From DASXMR01 sp036495525 (GTDB lineage: Bacteria; Actinomycetota; Actinomycetes; Streptosporangiales; Streptosporangiaceae): 28,013 bases of DNA. The notes under the pieces were generated by a model, which made no database searches, was not told where the DNA came from, and worked only from the letters and a program-made list of their open reading frames with translations. Both the position numbers and the translations under genes were made by a program. Positions 1 through 6,804 of the stretch are shown piece after piece (position 1 is the first letter of the stretch; every line of letters begins with the position of its first letter). The stretch lies in assembly GCA_036495525.1 (NCBI GenBank), contig DASXMR010000039.1, positions 1 to 28,013 of the forward strand. Reading direction: 5' to 3'.

Positions 1-218
1 CCGTGCTCCTCGGCCCGGCGCTGAACCTGTCACCGTTTACCGGCAGTACCGTAAATGTGCCGCTGCGCGTCAGCCCCGCTGCCCTGGCCGGCGCCGCGGC
101 AGCCCTGCTCATCATCGCGCTGCTCGCGCTGCTCGCCGAGACCAGCATCGGGAAACTGCGCAGCCCGGCCGCCGTGCTGCGCGCACCCGACGCCGACGAA
201 CTGGAGGCAATCCGATGA
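1..218 (+). CDS. ABC transporter permease, FtsX/MacB type (C-terminal fragment)
   Basis: The reading frame is open at the left edge and ends at the TGA at 216-218, so only about the last 71 residues are visible. They contain a short extracytoplasmic stretch, one strongly hydrophobic helix rich in Ala and Leu (about residues 27-46 of the visible part), and a cytoplasmic tail ending RSPAAVLRAPDADELEAIR. A terminal membrane helix followed by a short basic tail of the 'PA.ALR' kind is typical of FtsX-like permeases in actinobacteria. The stop overlaps the ATG of the next gene (ATGA), and two ABC ATPases follow. The permease assignment therefore rests largely on context plus this terminal helix. 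Start and full length lie outside the window. Confidence 0.7.
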   Translation, partial: VLLGPALNLSPFTGSTVNVPLRVSPAALAGAAAALLIIALLALLAETSIGKLRSPAAVLRAPDADELEAIR

Positions 219-1318
219 CGGCTCCCGCTCCGCCTGCACGCGGCGGCATCACCGCCGCGGCTGGCATCAGCGCGCTGGGCGTCGAGGCAGACAACGCCAG
301 GCAGAGCTACGGCGACGACGCCCTGATCCTCTGCGACCGGGTGGTCCGCATCTACACAGCGGAGGGCATCGAGGTCCAGGCGCTGCAGGGGCTCGACCTG
401 CTCGTCGCGGAGGGCGAGCTGACCGCGATGGTGGGCGCTTCCGGCAGCGGCAAGTCCACCCTGATGAACATCCTGGCCGGGCTTGACACGCCGACGGCCG
501 GCAGGGTCCGGGTCGCCGGGCATGACCTCAGCGCGATGAACCACCGCGAGCGGCTTGTCTACCGGCGCACCGAGGTCGGCTTCGTCTGGCAGCAGGCGTC
601 ACGCAACCTGCTGCCGTACCTGACGGGCCGGCAGAACGTCATGCTTCCGATGAGGTTCCGCGGCGGCAGCCGCCGGGAGCGAGCGCAGCGCGCTGCCGAA
701 CTGCTTGACGCCCTCGGCGTGGCTGAATGCGCTGACCGGACACCCGATCGGATGTCCGGCGGCCAGCAGCAGCGGATGTCCATCGCCACCGCGCTGGCCA
801 ACAAGCCGAGATTGCTGCTCGCCGACGAGCCGACCGGCGAGCTGGACACGGCCACGGCCGCCGACGTGCTCACCGCACTGCAGACGGCCAACACCGACCT
901 GGGTGTCACAGTGCTGGTCGTCACCCACGACCCGGCGGTATCGTCACAGGTCAGGCGCACCGTGGCGATCAGGGACGGCCGCACGGCGACTGAGACGCTG
1001 CGGTTCGCCCGAGCCGACGAGGCGGGCAACACGGCATATCACGCGGTGGAGTACGCGGTGCTCGACCGGGCAGGCCGGGTCCAGCTGCCGCGCGAGATGA
1101 CCGAGCGGCTCGACATGCGCGACCGGGTCAGGCTGGAAGCTGAGTCGGATCGCATCACCGTCTGGCCGGATACGCCTGCCGCCAGGGCAGGCGGCCAGGC
1201 GGCTGGCGGAGAGGCTGGCGGCCTGGCGGCCGGTACCGAGCCGCCTGGTACCGAGCCGACGGACCGGGCGCAGGCGGCGTCGCAGCCGCCTGCCGGTACT
1301 GAGGGGATGGCGCAGTGA
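215..1318 (+). CDS. ABC transporter ATP-binding protein with C-terminal AbrB-like extension
   Basis: This is a 367-residue ATPase of the LolD/MacB class, expected to power the FtsX-type permease whose stop codon it overlaps by 4 bases. Visible motifs are Walker A GASGSGKST (residues 74-82), a Q-loop Gln in VWQQ (about 126), the signature SGGQQQR (181-187), Walker B LLLADEPTGELD (200-211) and the switch His in VTHD (238). Residues 1-30 form an extra Ala-rich leader before the usual start of the fold. After the ATPase core, residues about 277-317 (containing VLDRAGRVQLPREM) look like a single AbrB/SpoVT swapped-hairpin element. A low-complexity Gly/Ala/Pro tail follows, with repeated GTEP units. 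Substrate is unknown. The ATPase call is secure; the AbrB-like reading comes from pattern only. Confidence 0.93.
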   Translation: MTAPAPPARGGITAAAGISALGVEADNARQSYGDDALILCDRVVRIYTAEGIEVQALQGLDLLVAEGELTAMVGASGSGKSTLMNILAGLDTPTAGRVRVAGHDLSAMNHRERLVYRRTEVGFVWQQASRNLLPYLTGRQNVMLPMRFRGGSRRERAQRAAELLDALGVAECADRTPDRMSGGQQQRMSIATALANKPRLLLADEPTGELDTATAADVLTALQTANTDLGVTVLVVTHDPAVSSQVRRTVAIRDGRTATETLRFARADEAGNTAYHAVEYAVLDRAGRVQLPREMTERLDMRDRVRLEAESDRITVWPDTPAARAGGQAAGGEAGGLAAGTEPPGTEPTDRAQAASQPPAGTEGMAQ

Positions 1319-2031
1319 GCGGGGCAGCGCAGCGCGAGGCGGCGGTTGAGGAACGGTCGCTGGGCCCGATGGTCCAGGTCACTGACGTGTCACGGACGTT
1401 CGGTCGGGGCCCGACCGCGACGCACGCGCTGCGCGGCGTGTCCCTGACCGTGCCGCGCGGCCACCTGGTGGCTCTCCAGGGCAGGTCAGGATCTGGCAAG
1501 ACCACGCTGCTCAACGTCATCGGCGGGCTTGACGAGCCGACCAGCGGAACGGTGCAGGTCGCTGGCAAGGACGTGACCAGGATGGGCGAGCGGGAGCGGA
1601 TGCTGCTGCGCCGCCGCTCGGTGGCGTTCGTCTTCCAGTCCTTCGGGCTGATACCGATGCTGTCGGCGGCCGAGAATGTCGGCATCCCGCTGCGGATCAT
1701 CGGGATGCCGCGCCGGCAGCGGGACCAGCGGGTCGAGCTGATGCTCAGCGTGGTCGGACTGGCCGAGCACGCGCTGCAGCGGCCAGGCGAGCTATCCGGC
1801 GGACAGCAGCAGCGGGTCGCCATCGCCAGGGCGCTGGCAGGCAGCCCCGAGCTGCTGCTGGCCGACGAGCCGACCGGGCAGCTGGACTCCGAGACCGGAC
1901 GGCAGATCATGCGGCTGATGCGCACCGTGGTGGATTCCGAGGGCATCACCGCGCTGATTGCCACGCACGACCCGCTGCTGCTCGACCTGGCCGACGACGT
2001 GCTGCGACTGGAGGACGGCCAGCTCGTCTAG
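1315..2031 (+). CDS. ABC transporter ATP-binding protein
   Basis: This is the second ATPase of the module, 238 residues, starting at a GTG that overlaps the previous stop (GTGA). It has Walker A GRSGSGKT (56-63), Q-loop FVFQS (Q108), signature SGGQQQR (161-167), Walker B LLLADEPTGQLD (180-191) and switch His in ATHD (218). Length and motifs match LolD/MacB-like ATPases, with no C-terminal extension. Two different ATPases beside one FtsX-type permease suggest a heterodimeric ATPase pair or a second permease upstream of the window. Both would be co-translated with the permease. The transported substrate, possibly a lipid, peptide or envelope component, cannot be inferred. Confidence 0.94.
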   Translation: MSGAAQREAAVEERSLGPMVQVTDVSRTFGRGPTATHALRGVSLTVPRGHLVALQGRSGSGKTTLLNVIGGLDEPTSGTVQVAGKDVTRMGERERMLLRRRSVAFVFQSFGLIPMLSAAENVGIPLRIIGMPRRQRDQRVELMLSVVGLAEHALQRPGELSGGQQQRVAIARALAGSPELLLADEPTGQLDSETGRQIMRLMRTVVDSEGITALIATHDPLLLDLADDVLRLEDGQLV

Positions 2032-2047
2032 CGGCTCGGCACCGCCG

Positions 2048-2074
2048 GCGCTGCTGGCTGGCAGCCGCCAGCGC
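2048..2074. terminator. Hairpin between convergent genes
   Basis: GCGCTG (2048-2053) pairs with CAGCGC (2069-2074). Inside, GGCT (2056-2059) pairs with AGCC (2063-2066) around a GGC loop, with one C/C mismatch. It lies in the 64-bp gap between the convergent stops of the ABC ATPase and the HTH regulator, so it could end transcription from both sides. There is no T-run, which is common in GC-rich actinobacteria. Confidence 0.5.
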
Positions 2075-2095
2075 GGTGACGGCGCGCCACCAGCC

Positions 2096-2800
2096 TCAGG
2101 CGGTGAGGCCAGCCGCCGCGCCGATCTCGACGCAGCACGCGCCTGGCCTGGGCACCAGGGCCGCGCGCACGGTGCTGGCTCCCACGCCCTCCAGAAAACC
2201 GCCAAGGAAGGCGTGGTTGATCGCGCAGACCAGGTCGGCTGCCCTGGCGGCATAAGGGTGAAACGGGCAGTTGCCGAGGCGCACCAGGGTGGCGCTGCAG
2301 CGGACGGGCTCGAAGCCGTGCCGCTCCAGCACCTGCTCGGCGACCGTCAGCGCCCGCTCCGCGCCCAGCCGACCGCGCACCGAGGCGCGCTCAGCCTCGC
2401 CCAGCGCACGACCCTGGGCTGCCGCGACGTCGAGCGCGGCCTGACGCGCGTCAGCGTCGTCATGGCTGCTGAGCACCGCGTCCAGCAGGATGCCCGCCAG
2501 CAGCCCGTGCTCGCGCTGCGGAATGCTCAGCTGAACGTCGAGCCCGGCCGGCTCGTACACCTTGGGGAGGCGCCCGACCCGCCGCAAGCCGGACACATTG
2601 GCGTAGTCGGCTGTGAGCAGGCCAGCGGCGACAAGCTTGTCGAGGTGGAATGCTGCCAGCTTTCGCGAGATCCCCACGCTCGCCGCCGCCTCATCCCTGG
2701 TGACCGGGTGGCCAGCCTTGCGGATGAAGGCGTACATGCGCCGCCGCAGATCGTCGCTCAGTGCCGCCACGGCGCTCAGGGTCTGCGCTTCGCTACTCAC
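2096..2800 (-). CDS. HTH transcriptional regulator, ArsR/SufR-like, Cys-rich C-terminus
   Basis: This 234-residue regulator has an N-terminal winged helix (about residues 8-80; recognition helix region SVGISRKLAAFHLDKLVAAG) followed by a helical domain. The C-terminal part carries Cys168, Cys178 in NCPFHPYA, Cys192 and the pair Cys222-Cys223 in RPGACCVEI. This arrangement resembles SufR-type regulators that bind an Fe-S cluster, and related actinobacterial ArsR-like proteins. Cluster binding is an inference. I chose the GTG at 2800 because a TATCGT hexamer lies 6 bases upstream with no Shine-Dalgarno, as in a leaderless mRNA; a start at 2839 would lie upstream of that element. It is divergent from the DUF2231 gene across 122 bp that hold a candidate operator, so it may control both. 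Confidence 0.82.
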   Translation of the reverse strand: MSSEAQTLSAVAALSDDLRRRMYAFIRKAGHPVTRDEAAASVGISRKLAAFHLDKLVAAGLLTADYANVSGLRRVGRLPKVYEPAGLDVQLSIPQREHGLLAGILLDAVLSSHDDADARQAALDVAAAQGRALGEAERASVRGRLGAERALTVAEQVLERHGFEPVRCSATLVRLGNCPFHPYAARAADLVCAINHAFLGGFLEGVGASTVRAALVPRPGACCVEIGAAAGLTA

Positions 2801-2806
2801 CCGCCC

Positions 2807-2812
2807 ACGATA
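2807..2812 (-). promoter_or_regulatory. Candidate -10 element for leaderless regulator gene
   Basis: Read on the minus strand this is TATCGT, followed by exactly 6 bases (GGGCGG) and the GTG start at 2800. There is no Shine-Dalgarno in those 6 bases. A TANNNT hexamer 6-7 bases before the start codon is the usual geometry of actinobacterial leaderless transcripts. No good -35 hexamer is seen. Confidence 0.5.
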
Positions 2813-2826
2813 ACGCCTAACTGCGT

Positions 2827-2852
2827 GCGATAAAACCATCGCGGACTGCGAT
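2827..2852. promoter_or_regulatory. Candidate operator, ATCGC-N5-GCGAT, in divergent promoter region
   Basis: ATCGC (2838-2842) and GCGAT (2848-2852) form a perfect inverted repeat with a 5-base spacer. A third GCGAT lies at 2827-2831. The repeat sits between the regulator promoter (2807-2812) and the DUF2231 promoter (2868-2896), a natural place for autoregulation. Binding by the adjacent regulator is an inference. Confidence 0.45.
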
Positions 2853-2867
2853 ATCCACCCAGCTCAC

Positions 2868-2896
2868 TTGACTCACTGGCACAGTAACGCTAAAGA
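2868..2896 (+). promoter_or_regulatory. Candidate sigma-A-type promoter for the DUF2231 gene
   Basis: TTGACT (2868-2873) matches five of six bases of the -35 consensus. It is followed by a 17-base spacer and TAAAGA (2891-2896), a weak -10. The -35 overlaps a 9-base direct repeat (CTCACT at 2863 and again at 2872). The transcript would start near 2903, leaving room for the GGAGGA ribosome site at 2911-2916 before the ATG at 2923. Confidence 0.5.
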
Positions 2897-2922
2897 TTGT
2901 TAGTGAAATAGGAGGACAGCCC

Positions 2923-3480
2923 ATGGTGAGTCCTGTGCACCAGGCCAAGCGGCCGGTGACGATACTCGCGGGACCGTACGGTCACCCCGTGCATCCGCTG
3001 CTCGTCACGCTCCCGATCGGGGCGTGGGTGACCAGCCTGGTCTTCGACATCGCCTCGCATGTCGTGCATCAGCCCGGCTTCCTCACCCAGGGCTCGCAGT
3101 GGCTCATCGCCGTCGGCGTTATTGGTGCTGTCGCCGCTGCCTGCGCTGGCTTCCTCGACCTGCTGACGCTCACCGCCGAGACGCCGGCGTTCCGCACGGC
3201 CGTGCTGCACATGAGCCTGATGCTGACCGCGACGATCGGCTACGTGGCCGGCTTCGCCTGGCGGCTGGGCAGTTACCACGATTCCGCGCCGGTCCCGGCT
3301 GGCCCGCTCGCGCTGTCCGTGCTGAGCCTGGCGGTGCTTTCGGCCGGCGGCTATCTCGGCGGCAAGCTCGCCTACCGGTACGGCGTCCGGGTCGCCGACG
3401 AGGGCACCCAGGCCGAGGGGCACGTGACGGTGACTGCCCAGCAGGCCGCCAGGGTGTCCGGCCACCGCCGGCAGGCCTGA
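2923..3480 (+). CDS. DUF2231-family membrane protein
   Basis: This 185-residue protein starts with a cytosolic segment carrying GHPVHPLLVTLPIGAW, the hallmark opening of DUF2231 proteins. About four membrane helices follow (roughly residues 25-45, 60-80, 92-112 and 125-145), then a polar tail. A GGAGGA ribosome site 6 bases upstream supports the ATG at 2923. The family has no firm biochemical role, though some members sit beside redox or heme-related genes. Here it is divergent from a regulator with a possible Fe-S centre and is followed closely by another small membrane protein, so the two are probably co-transcribed. Family call is confident; function is unknown. Confidence 0.85.
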   Translation: MVSPVHQAKRPVTILAGPYGHPVHPLLVTLPIGAWVTSLVFDIASHVVHQPGFLTQGSQWLIAVGVIGAVAAACAGFLDLLTLTAETPAFRTAVLHMSLMLTATIGYVAGFAWRLGSYHDSAPVPAGPLALSVLSLAVLSAGGYLGGKLAYRYGVRVADEGTQAEGHVTVTAQQAARVSGHRRQA

Positions 3481-3512
3481 CGGCCTCCGGCCAGGAAAGA
3501 AACGAGACCTCC

Positions 3513-3956
3513 ATGCCTGTCGCCGCACTCATCGCCTGGCTGATCACGGCCGCCGGCGGCTTCGTGCTCCTGGTTACCTGGCTGTCCGGCGGCGGCGCAC
3601 GCGGCCGGGCGGAGGGCACAAGCCGGCTACCCGTGCCGGTCATCTTCGGGCACTTCGGCCTGGCCGCGATCGGACTGATCGTCTGGATCGTCTTCGTGGT
3701 CGGCAAGTCGAGCGCGGTCGCCTGGACCGGCTTCGTCATTCTCCTGCCGGTCGCCCTGCTCGGCTTCGTGATGCTCGTCCGCTGGATCCCGTCGTACCGG
3801 GCGCGGGCAGCCGCGGTCCCCGCCGCCGCCGGCCCGGGCACCCCCGGAGCGGCCACAGCCGAGCAGCGCTTCCCCGTGCCGGTCGTGCTGCTGCACGGCC
3901 TGCTGGCCGTCGTCACGCTGATCCTGGTCCTGGTCGCCGCCATCGGCGCGCACTAG
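3513..3956 (+). CDS. Small integral membrane protein, function unknown
   Basis: This 147-residue protein has four predicted membrane helices (about residues 3-25, 43-64, 70-92 and 123-145) joined by short charged loops, with an Ala/Pro-rich loop between the third and fourth. I use the ATG at 3513, preceded by AGGAAAG at 3492-3498. It lies 32 bases downstream of the DUF2231 gene on the same strand and is probably in the same operon. No catalytic or binding motif is visible and I do not recognise a named family. Confidence 0.75.
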   Translation: MPVAALIAWLITAAGGFVLLVTWLSGGGARGRAEGTSRLPVPVIFGHFGLAAIGLIVWIVFVVGKSSAVAWTGFVILLPVALLGFVMLVRWIPSYRARAAAVPAAAGPGTPGAATAEQRFPVPVVLLHGLLAVVTLILVLVAAIGAH

Positions 3957-4048
3957 CGGACCGGGTCAGCCGCGGCACCTGCAGTGGACAAGCCGTCAGG
4001 ATCCGCTCGCCCCGCGGCAGGGGCCAGCGGTTCGGGGAGGAGCTTCGC

Positions 4049-4675
4049 GTGACAGTCAGCAGAATTCCGGCGAGCCCGGCATCAGCGAGCCCGACGCTGC
4101 GCGTGGTCAGGGAGGCGCCCGACGGTGACCTGGCCGCGGCGGAGCAGGCAGCGGGTGACTTCCTGCGCGCCCTCGGCATCCCCCTGGACTCCGAGAGCCT
4201 GCGTGACACCCCGCGCCGGATGGCGCTCGCCTATGCCGAGCTGTTCTCGGCACGGCCGTTCGACCTGACCACGTTCCCCAACGACGAGGGCTACGACGAG
4301 CTGGTGCTGGCCAGGGGCATACCGCTGCGCTCGGTATGCGAGCACCACCTGCTGCCGTTCGTCGGAGCCATCCACATCGGCTACCTGCCGGCCGAGCGGA
4401 TCCTTGGGCTGTCGAAGCTGGCCAGGCTCGCCGAGCACTTCGCCCACCGGCCCCAGGTCCAGGAGCGCCTGACCAAGCAGATCGCCGACTGGCTGGTGCA
4501 GCACCTGCAGCCGAGGGGCGTGGGCGTGGTGATCGAGGCCGAGCACACCTGCATGACGCTGCGCGGGGTGCAGGCGGCCGGCGCCTCTACCGTCACCTCC
4601 ACGCTGCTCGGCATGCTCCGCGAGGACGCACGGTCGCGCAGCGAGTTCTTCGCGCTTGCCGGGGTCAGCCGCTGA
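4049..4675 (+). CDS. folE: GTP cyclohydrolase I, zinc-dependent (FolE)
   Basis: It converts GTP to 7,8-dihydroneopterin triphosphate, the first step of folate and biopterin synthesis. The 208-residue protein has the type IA zinc ligands: Cys97 and His100 in SVCEHHLLPF, and Cys168 in EAEHTCMTLRG. Also present are GYLPAERILGLSKLAR and the C-terminal REDARSRSEF region. I use the GTG at 4049, with GGGGAGGAG at 4035-4043 as ribosome site. No other folate gene (folP, folB, folK) or ftsH is next to it, unlike the common actinobacterial folate cluster. That suggests a second or specialised copy. The next gene encodes a membrane hydroxylase-family protein, which may hint at a pterin cofactor role. Confidence 0.95.
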   Translation: MTVSRIPASPASASPTLRVVREAPDGDLAAAEQAAGDFLRALGIPLDSESLRDTPRRMALAYAELFSARPFDLTTFPNDEGYDELVLARGIPLRSVCEHHLLPFVGAIHIGYLPAERILGLSKLARLAEHFAHRPQVQERLTKQIADWLVQHLQPRGVGVVIEAEHTCMTLRGVQAAGASTVTSTLLGMLREDARSRSEFFALAGVSR

Positions 4676-4678
4676 TCC

Positions 4679-4716
4679 GGCGCCGGCCAGCTGCGGCGCG
4701 GCAGCTGGCCGGCGCC
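4679..4716. terminator. Strong hairpin terminator after folE
   Basis: A perfect 16-bp inverted repeat with a 6-base loop (GGCGCG) begins 4 bases after the folE stop; the arms are 4679-4694 and 4701-4716. There is no U-run. Position and strength make it the likely end of the folE transcript, although further hairpins follow. Confidence 0.7.
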
Positions 4717-4756
4717 CCGGCGGCAGGCTCGCCAGGCCGGCGTCCCCGGACATGCC

Positions 4757-4918
4757 CCCCCGTGCCCGGGGGACGTCACCCCCCGCCCGCGGACGCGCCC
4801 CCGGCGTCCGCGGGCGCGATCTCGTCGCGGGCCGCGCGGGCCCTTACCCTGCAAGGGCCCGCGAGCAGGCGGCGCGAGCCTGACCCGAATGGCTGGGCCA
4901 GGACCCGCGGCCCTGGCC
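4757..4918. repeat. Cluster of four further inverted repeats in the folE-hydroxylase gap
   Basis: This part of the 332-bp gene-free gap holds: C5/G5 arms at 4757-4761 and 4768-4772; a perfect 13-bp repeat at 4784-4796/4804-4816 with a 7-base loop; a perfect 11-bp repeat at 4835-4845/4853-4863 with a 7-base loop; and a 7-bp repeat at 4896-4902/4912-4918 with a 9-base loop. No coding region is supported here. They may be reinforcing terminators or a structured leader of the next gene. Confidence 0.6.
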
Positions 4919-4964
4919 GTGATGAACCTTCCCGGCCCGGTTAGCGTGTTGAGGAGATACCGGC

Positions 4965-5018
4965 GTGGCGCCCGGCCGCGCGGCTAGCAGAGGAGATACC
5001 GGACGGCATGGCCGTTGA
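4965..5018 (+). other. Possible upstream ORF overlapping the hydroxylase start
   Basis: A GTG at 4965 has an ideally spaced AGGAG (4952-4956, 8 bases). It opens a 17-codon frame (MAPGRAASRGDTGRHGR) that stops at 5016-5018, past the hydroxylase ATG at 5008 and in another frame. The 12-mer AGGAGATACCGG occurs twice, at 4952-4963 and 4991-5002. Only the first copy is well spaced from its start; the second lies 12 bases from the ATG. This could be a translational control element or the scar of a duplication. Confidence 0.35.
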
Positions 5019-6003
5019 CAGCGAGCGCGGCACGGCGCCCGTTGCTGGACTGCCGGCCGGCCTGGCGGCGCCCGGCGCGCTCAGCAGGCGGCTTTACCTG
5101 CCGACACTGCTCATCGCCGCCGCCGCCGGATGGCTGAGCTGGCGCGGCTGGAGCTCGCTGGCCGGCTTCGGCCCCGCGCACTCGATCAGGGCCGGCGAGG
5201 TCCAGCTCGCCGGGCCTGCAGTGCTGGCCTTCGTGCTCCTCGTCTTCGTCATCGAGCAGCTGCGCCCGGCCGAGCGGCGCCCTGTGCTGGCCAGGGGTCA
5301 CCTGCTCGACATGGGCTACCTGCTGGTCTACGCCCTGTTCGTGGTGCCCGTCATCGTGCTGATCGGGGCGGGCTTCTCCGACACGCTGGCAAGGGTCGCG
5401 CCCTGGCTGGTGCTGCCGCGCTTCACCGCGGTCCCGGCCTGGTGCTTCATCCTGCTCGCCGTGCTCGCCATCGACGCCCTCGACTGGGCGGCGCACCTGG
5501 CCAACCACCGGCTGAGCTCGCTGTGGCGGCTGCACGCCGTGCATCACTCGCAGGAGGAGCTCAGCATCCTGACGACCTTCCGGGCGCATCCGCTGGTGCA
5601 CGTGAGCTTCCTGATCACCGCCGTGCCGGTCCTGGCGCTCGCCTCCAACGCCGTCACCCCGGCGGCCGTGTTCACCGTCTACGCCTGCCTCGGCGCGCTG
5701 CCGCACGCCAACGTGCGCTGGAGTTACGGGAAGCTGGGCGCGGTCATGATCAGCCCGGCGTACCACCGCATCCATCACCGGGCCACCGGGCGGCTGGACA
5801 TCAATCTCGGCACGGTCTTCACCATCTGGGACGTGCTGTCCCGCCGAGCGGTGTTCCCGCTGGCCGGCCGGCCGACCGCGCCGACCGGGCTCGCTGGCCG
5901 GCCGATACCGGTCGAGCAGGCCGGGGCCCGGCGCCGGCTGGCCCGCACGTTCCTGATCCAGTGGGCTGAGCCTTTTACCGAAAGCGAGGTCTGCAAGCAG
6001 TGA
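5008..6003 (+). CDS. Sterol desaturase / fatty acid hydroxylase superfamily membrane protein
   Basis: This 331-residue integral membrane di-iron protein has the three His clusters of the superfamily: HLANH (163-167), HAVHH (176-180) and HRIHH (253-257), with an extra His in PHANVRW (233). Hydrophobic stretches at about 30-47, 68-82, 103-122, 143-160 and 198-228 give the expected membrane topology. Such enzymes hydroxylate or desaturate lipids, sterols, carotenoids or ether lipids using O2. The substrate cannot be told from the sequence. The stop overlaps the GTG of the next gene, so the two are translationally coupled. The superfamily includes tetrahydrobiopterin-dependent alkylglycerol monooxygenase, which makes the upstream folE notable. 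Confidence 0.88.
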   Translation: MAVDSERGTAPVAGLPAGLAAPGALSRRLYLPTLLIAAAAGWLSWRGWSSLAGFGPAHSIRAGEVQLAGPAVLAFVLLVFVIEQLRPAERRPVLARGHLLDMGYLLVYALFVVPVIVLIGAGFSDTLARVAPWLVLPRFTAVPAWCFILLAVLAIDALDWAAHLANHRLSSLWRLHAVHHSQEELSILTTFRAHPLVHVSFLITAVPVLALASNAVTPAAVFTVYACLGALPHANVRWSYGKLGAVMISPAYHRIHHRATGRLDINLGTVFTIWDVLSRRAVFPLAGRPTAPTGLAGRPIPVEQAGARRRLARTFLIQWAEPFTESEVCKQ

Positions 6004-6473
6004 CCACCACCAAGCAGAGGCAGCCGGCCGCGCGCAGGCGCAACCGCTTGCTGCTGTGGGCGCTGCTCGTCTGCGACGCCGGCCTGCTCGTCACGTCCGG
6101 TCTGATCCACCTGCACCTGTGGAACGAGGCGTACAAGCACGTCGCCACGCTGGACAAGCTGTTCCTGGTGCAGGTGGTCGCCTGCTTCGTGCTGGCGCTC
6201 GCGCTGCTGGTCACCCGGCTTGCGCTGGTCGTCGTGGCCAGCCTGCTGCTGATGGCGGGCACCGCGGTGGGCTTCGCGTTCGCCGCCACGGTCGGCATCT
6301 TCGGCTTCACCATCCCGGCTTCCACCGGAATTACCAGCCTCGCGGTCACCGTGCTGGTCGTAGAGGCGGTCGCGGTGCTGCTGCTCGCCACCACCGCGCT
6401 GGTGATGTGGCTGACAGCTGACCGGCCTGGCTGGCGGCAGGCCCTCTTCACCAGCCCGCACGGGCGCTGGTGA
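6000..6473 (+). CDS. Four-helix membrane protein coupled to the hydroxylase
   Basis: This 157-residue protein has a basic N-terminus (KQRQPAARRRNR) and four hydrophobic helices at about 17-37, 51-72, 76-104 and 112-138. His residues lie near the first helix end (LIHLHLWNEAYKH). The GTG start overlaps the hydroxylase stop by 4 bases, so its translation probably depends on that gene. It may be an accessory or electron-transfer subunit, but no cofactor motif is certain. I do not recognise a named family. Confidence 0.72.
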   Translation: MTTTKQRQPAARRRNRLLLWALLVCDAGLLVTSGLIHLHLWNEAYKHVATLDKLFLVQVVACFVLALALLVTRLALVVVASLLLMAGTAVGFAFAATVGIFGFTIPASTGITSLAVTVLVVEAVAVLLLATTALVMWLTADRPGWRQALFTSPHGRW

Positions 6474-6495
6474 CGCGCGCTGACGGGCGCGGCGG

Positions 6496-6511
6496 TGTGA
6501 CCCAGGTCATA
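6496..6511. promoter_or_regulatory. Candidate CRP/FNR-type binding site
   Basis: TGTGA-CCCAGG-TCATA matches the TGTGA-N6-TCACA pattern at 9 of 10 conserved positions and contains the perfect inverted repeat TGACC-CA-GGTCA (6498-6509). It lies in a locally AT-richer patch, about 300 bp before the lipoprotein gene. No regulator gene is nearby, so the assignment is by motif only. Confidence 0.35.
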
Positions 6512-6534
6512 TCGGGCTTAGTGTCGTTTTAGGC

Positions 6535-6574
6535 CTGCTAGCCCTGTTTGTACTGCAAGGTGGTGAGCTAGCAG
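6535..6574. repeat. Inverted repeat CTGCTAGC / GCTAGCAG
   Basis: Perfect 8-bp arms at 6535-6542 and 6567-6574 enclose 24 bases. It lies 62 bases after the membrane protein stop, in the 331-bp gap before the lipoprotein. It may be a weak terminator or an operator. The rest of that gap (6575-6804) shows no supported gene or motif. Confidence 0.35.
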
Positions 6575-6804
6575 CACCTGGCGTGCGTGACGGATACGTC
6601 CTAGATGACCTGCCGCCCTGAACCCGCCCGGCGTACGCGCGCCGCTGGCCGGAGGCACCAGCCCCCGGTCGGCCCCGGTGCCCGCGCAGCGCACCCGGTG
6701 CGCCGGAACAAAGGCCCGCCTTGCCCAGCACGGCCCCCAGGCACCGAAAGCCGACGTGGTACTCCCGTCCTCGCAGCGCGGCGCCAGGCAGCTCACCCGC
6801 CAGC

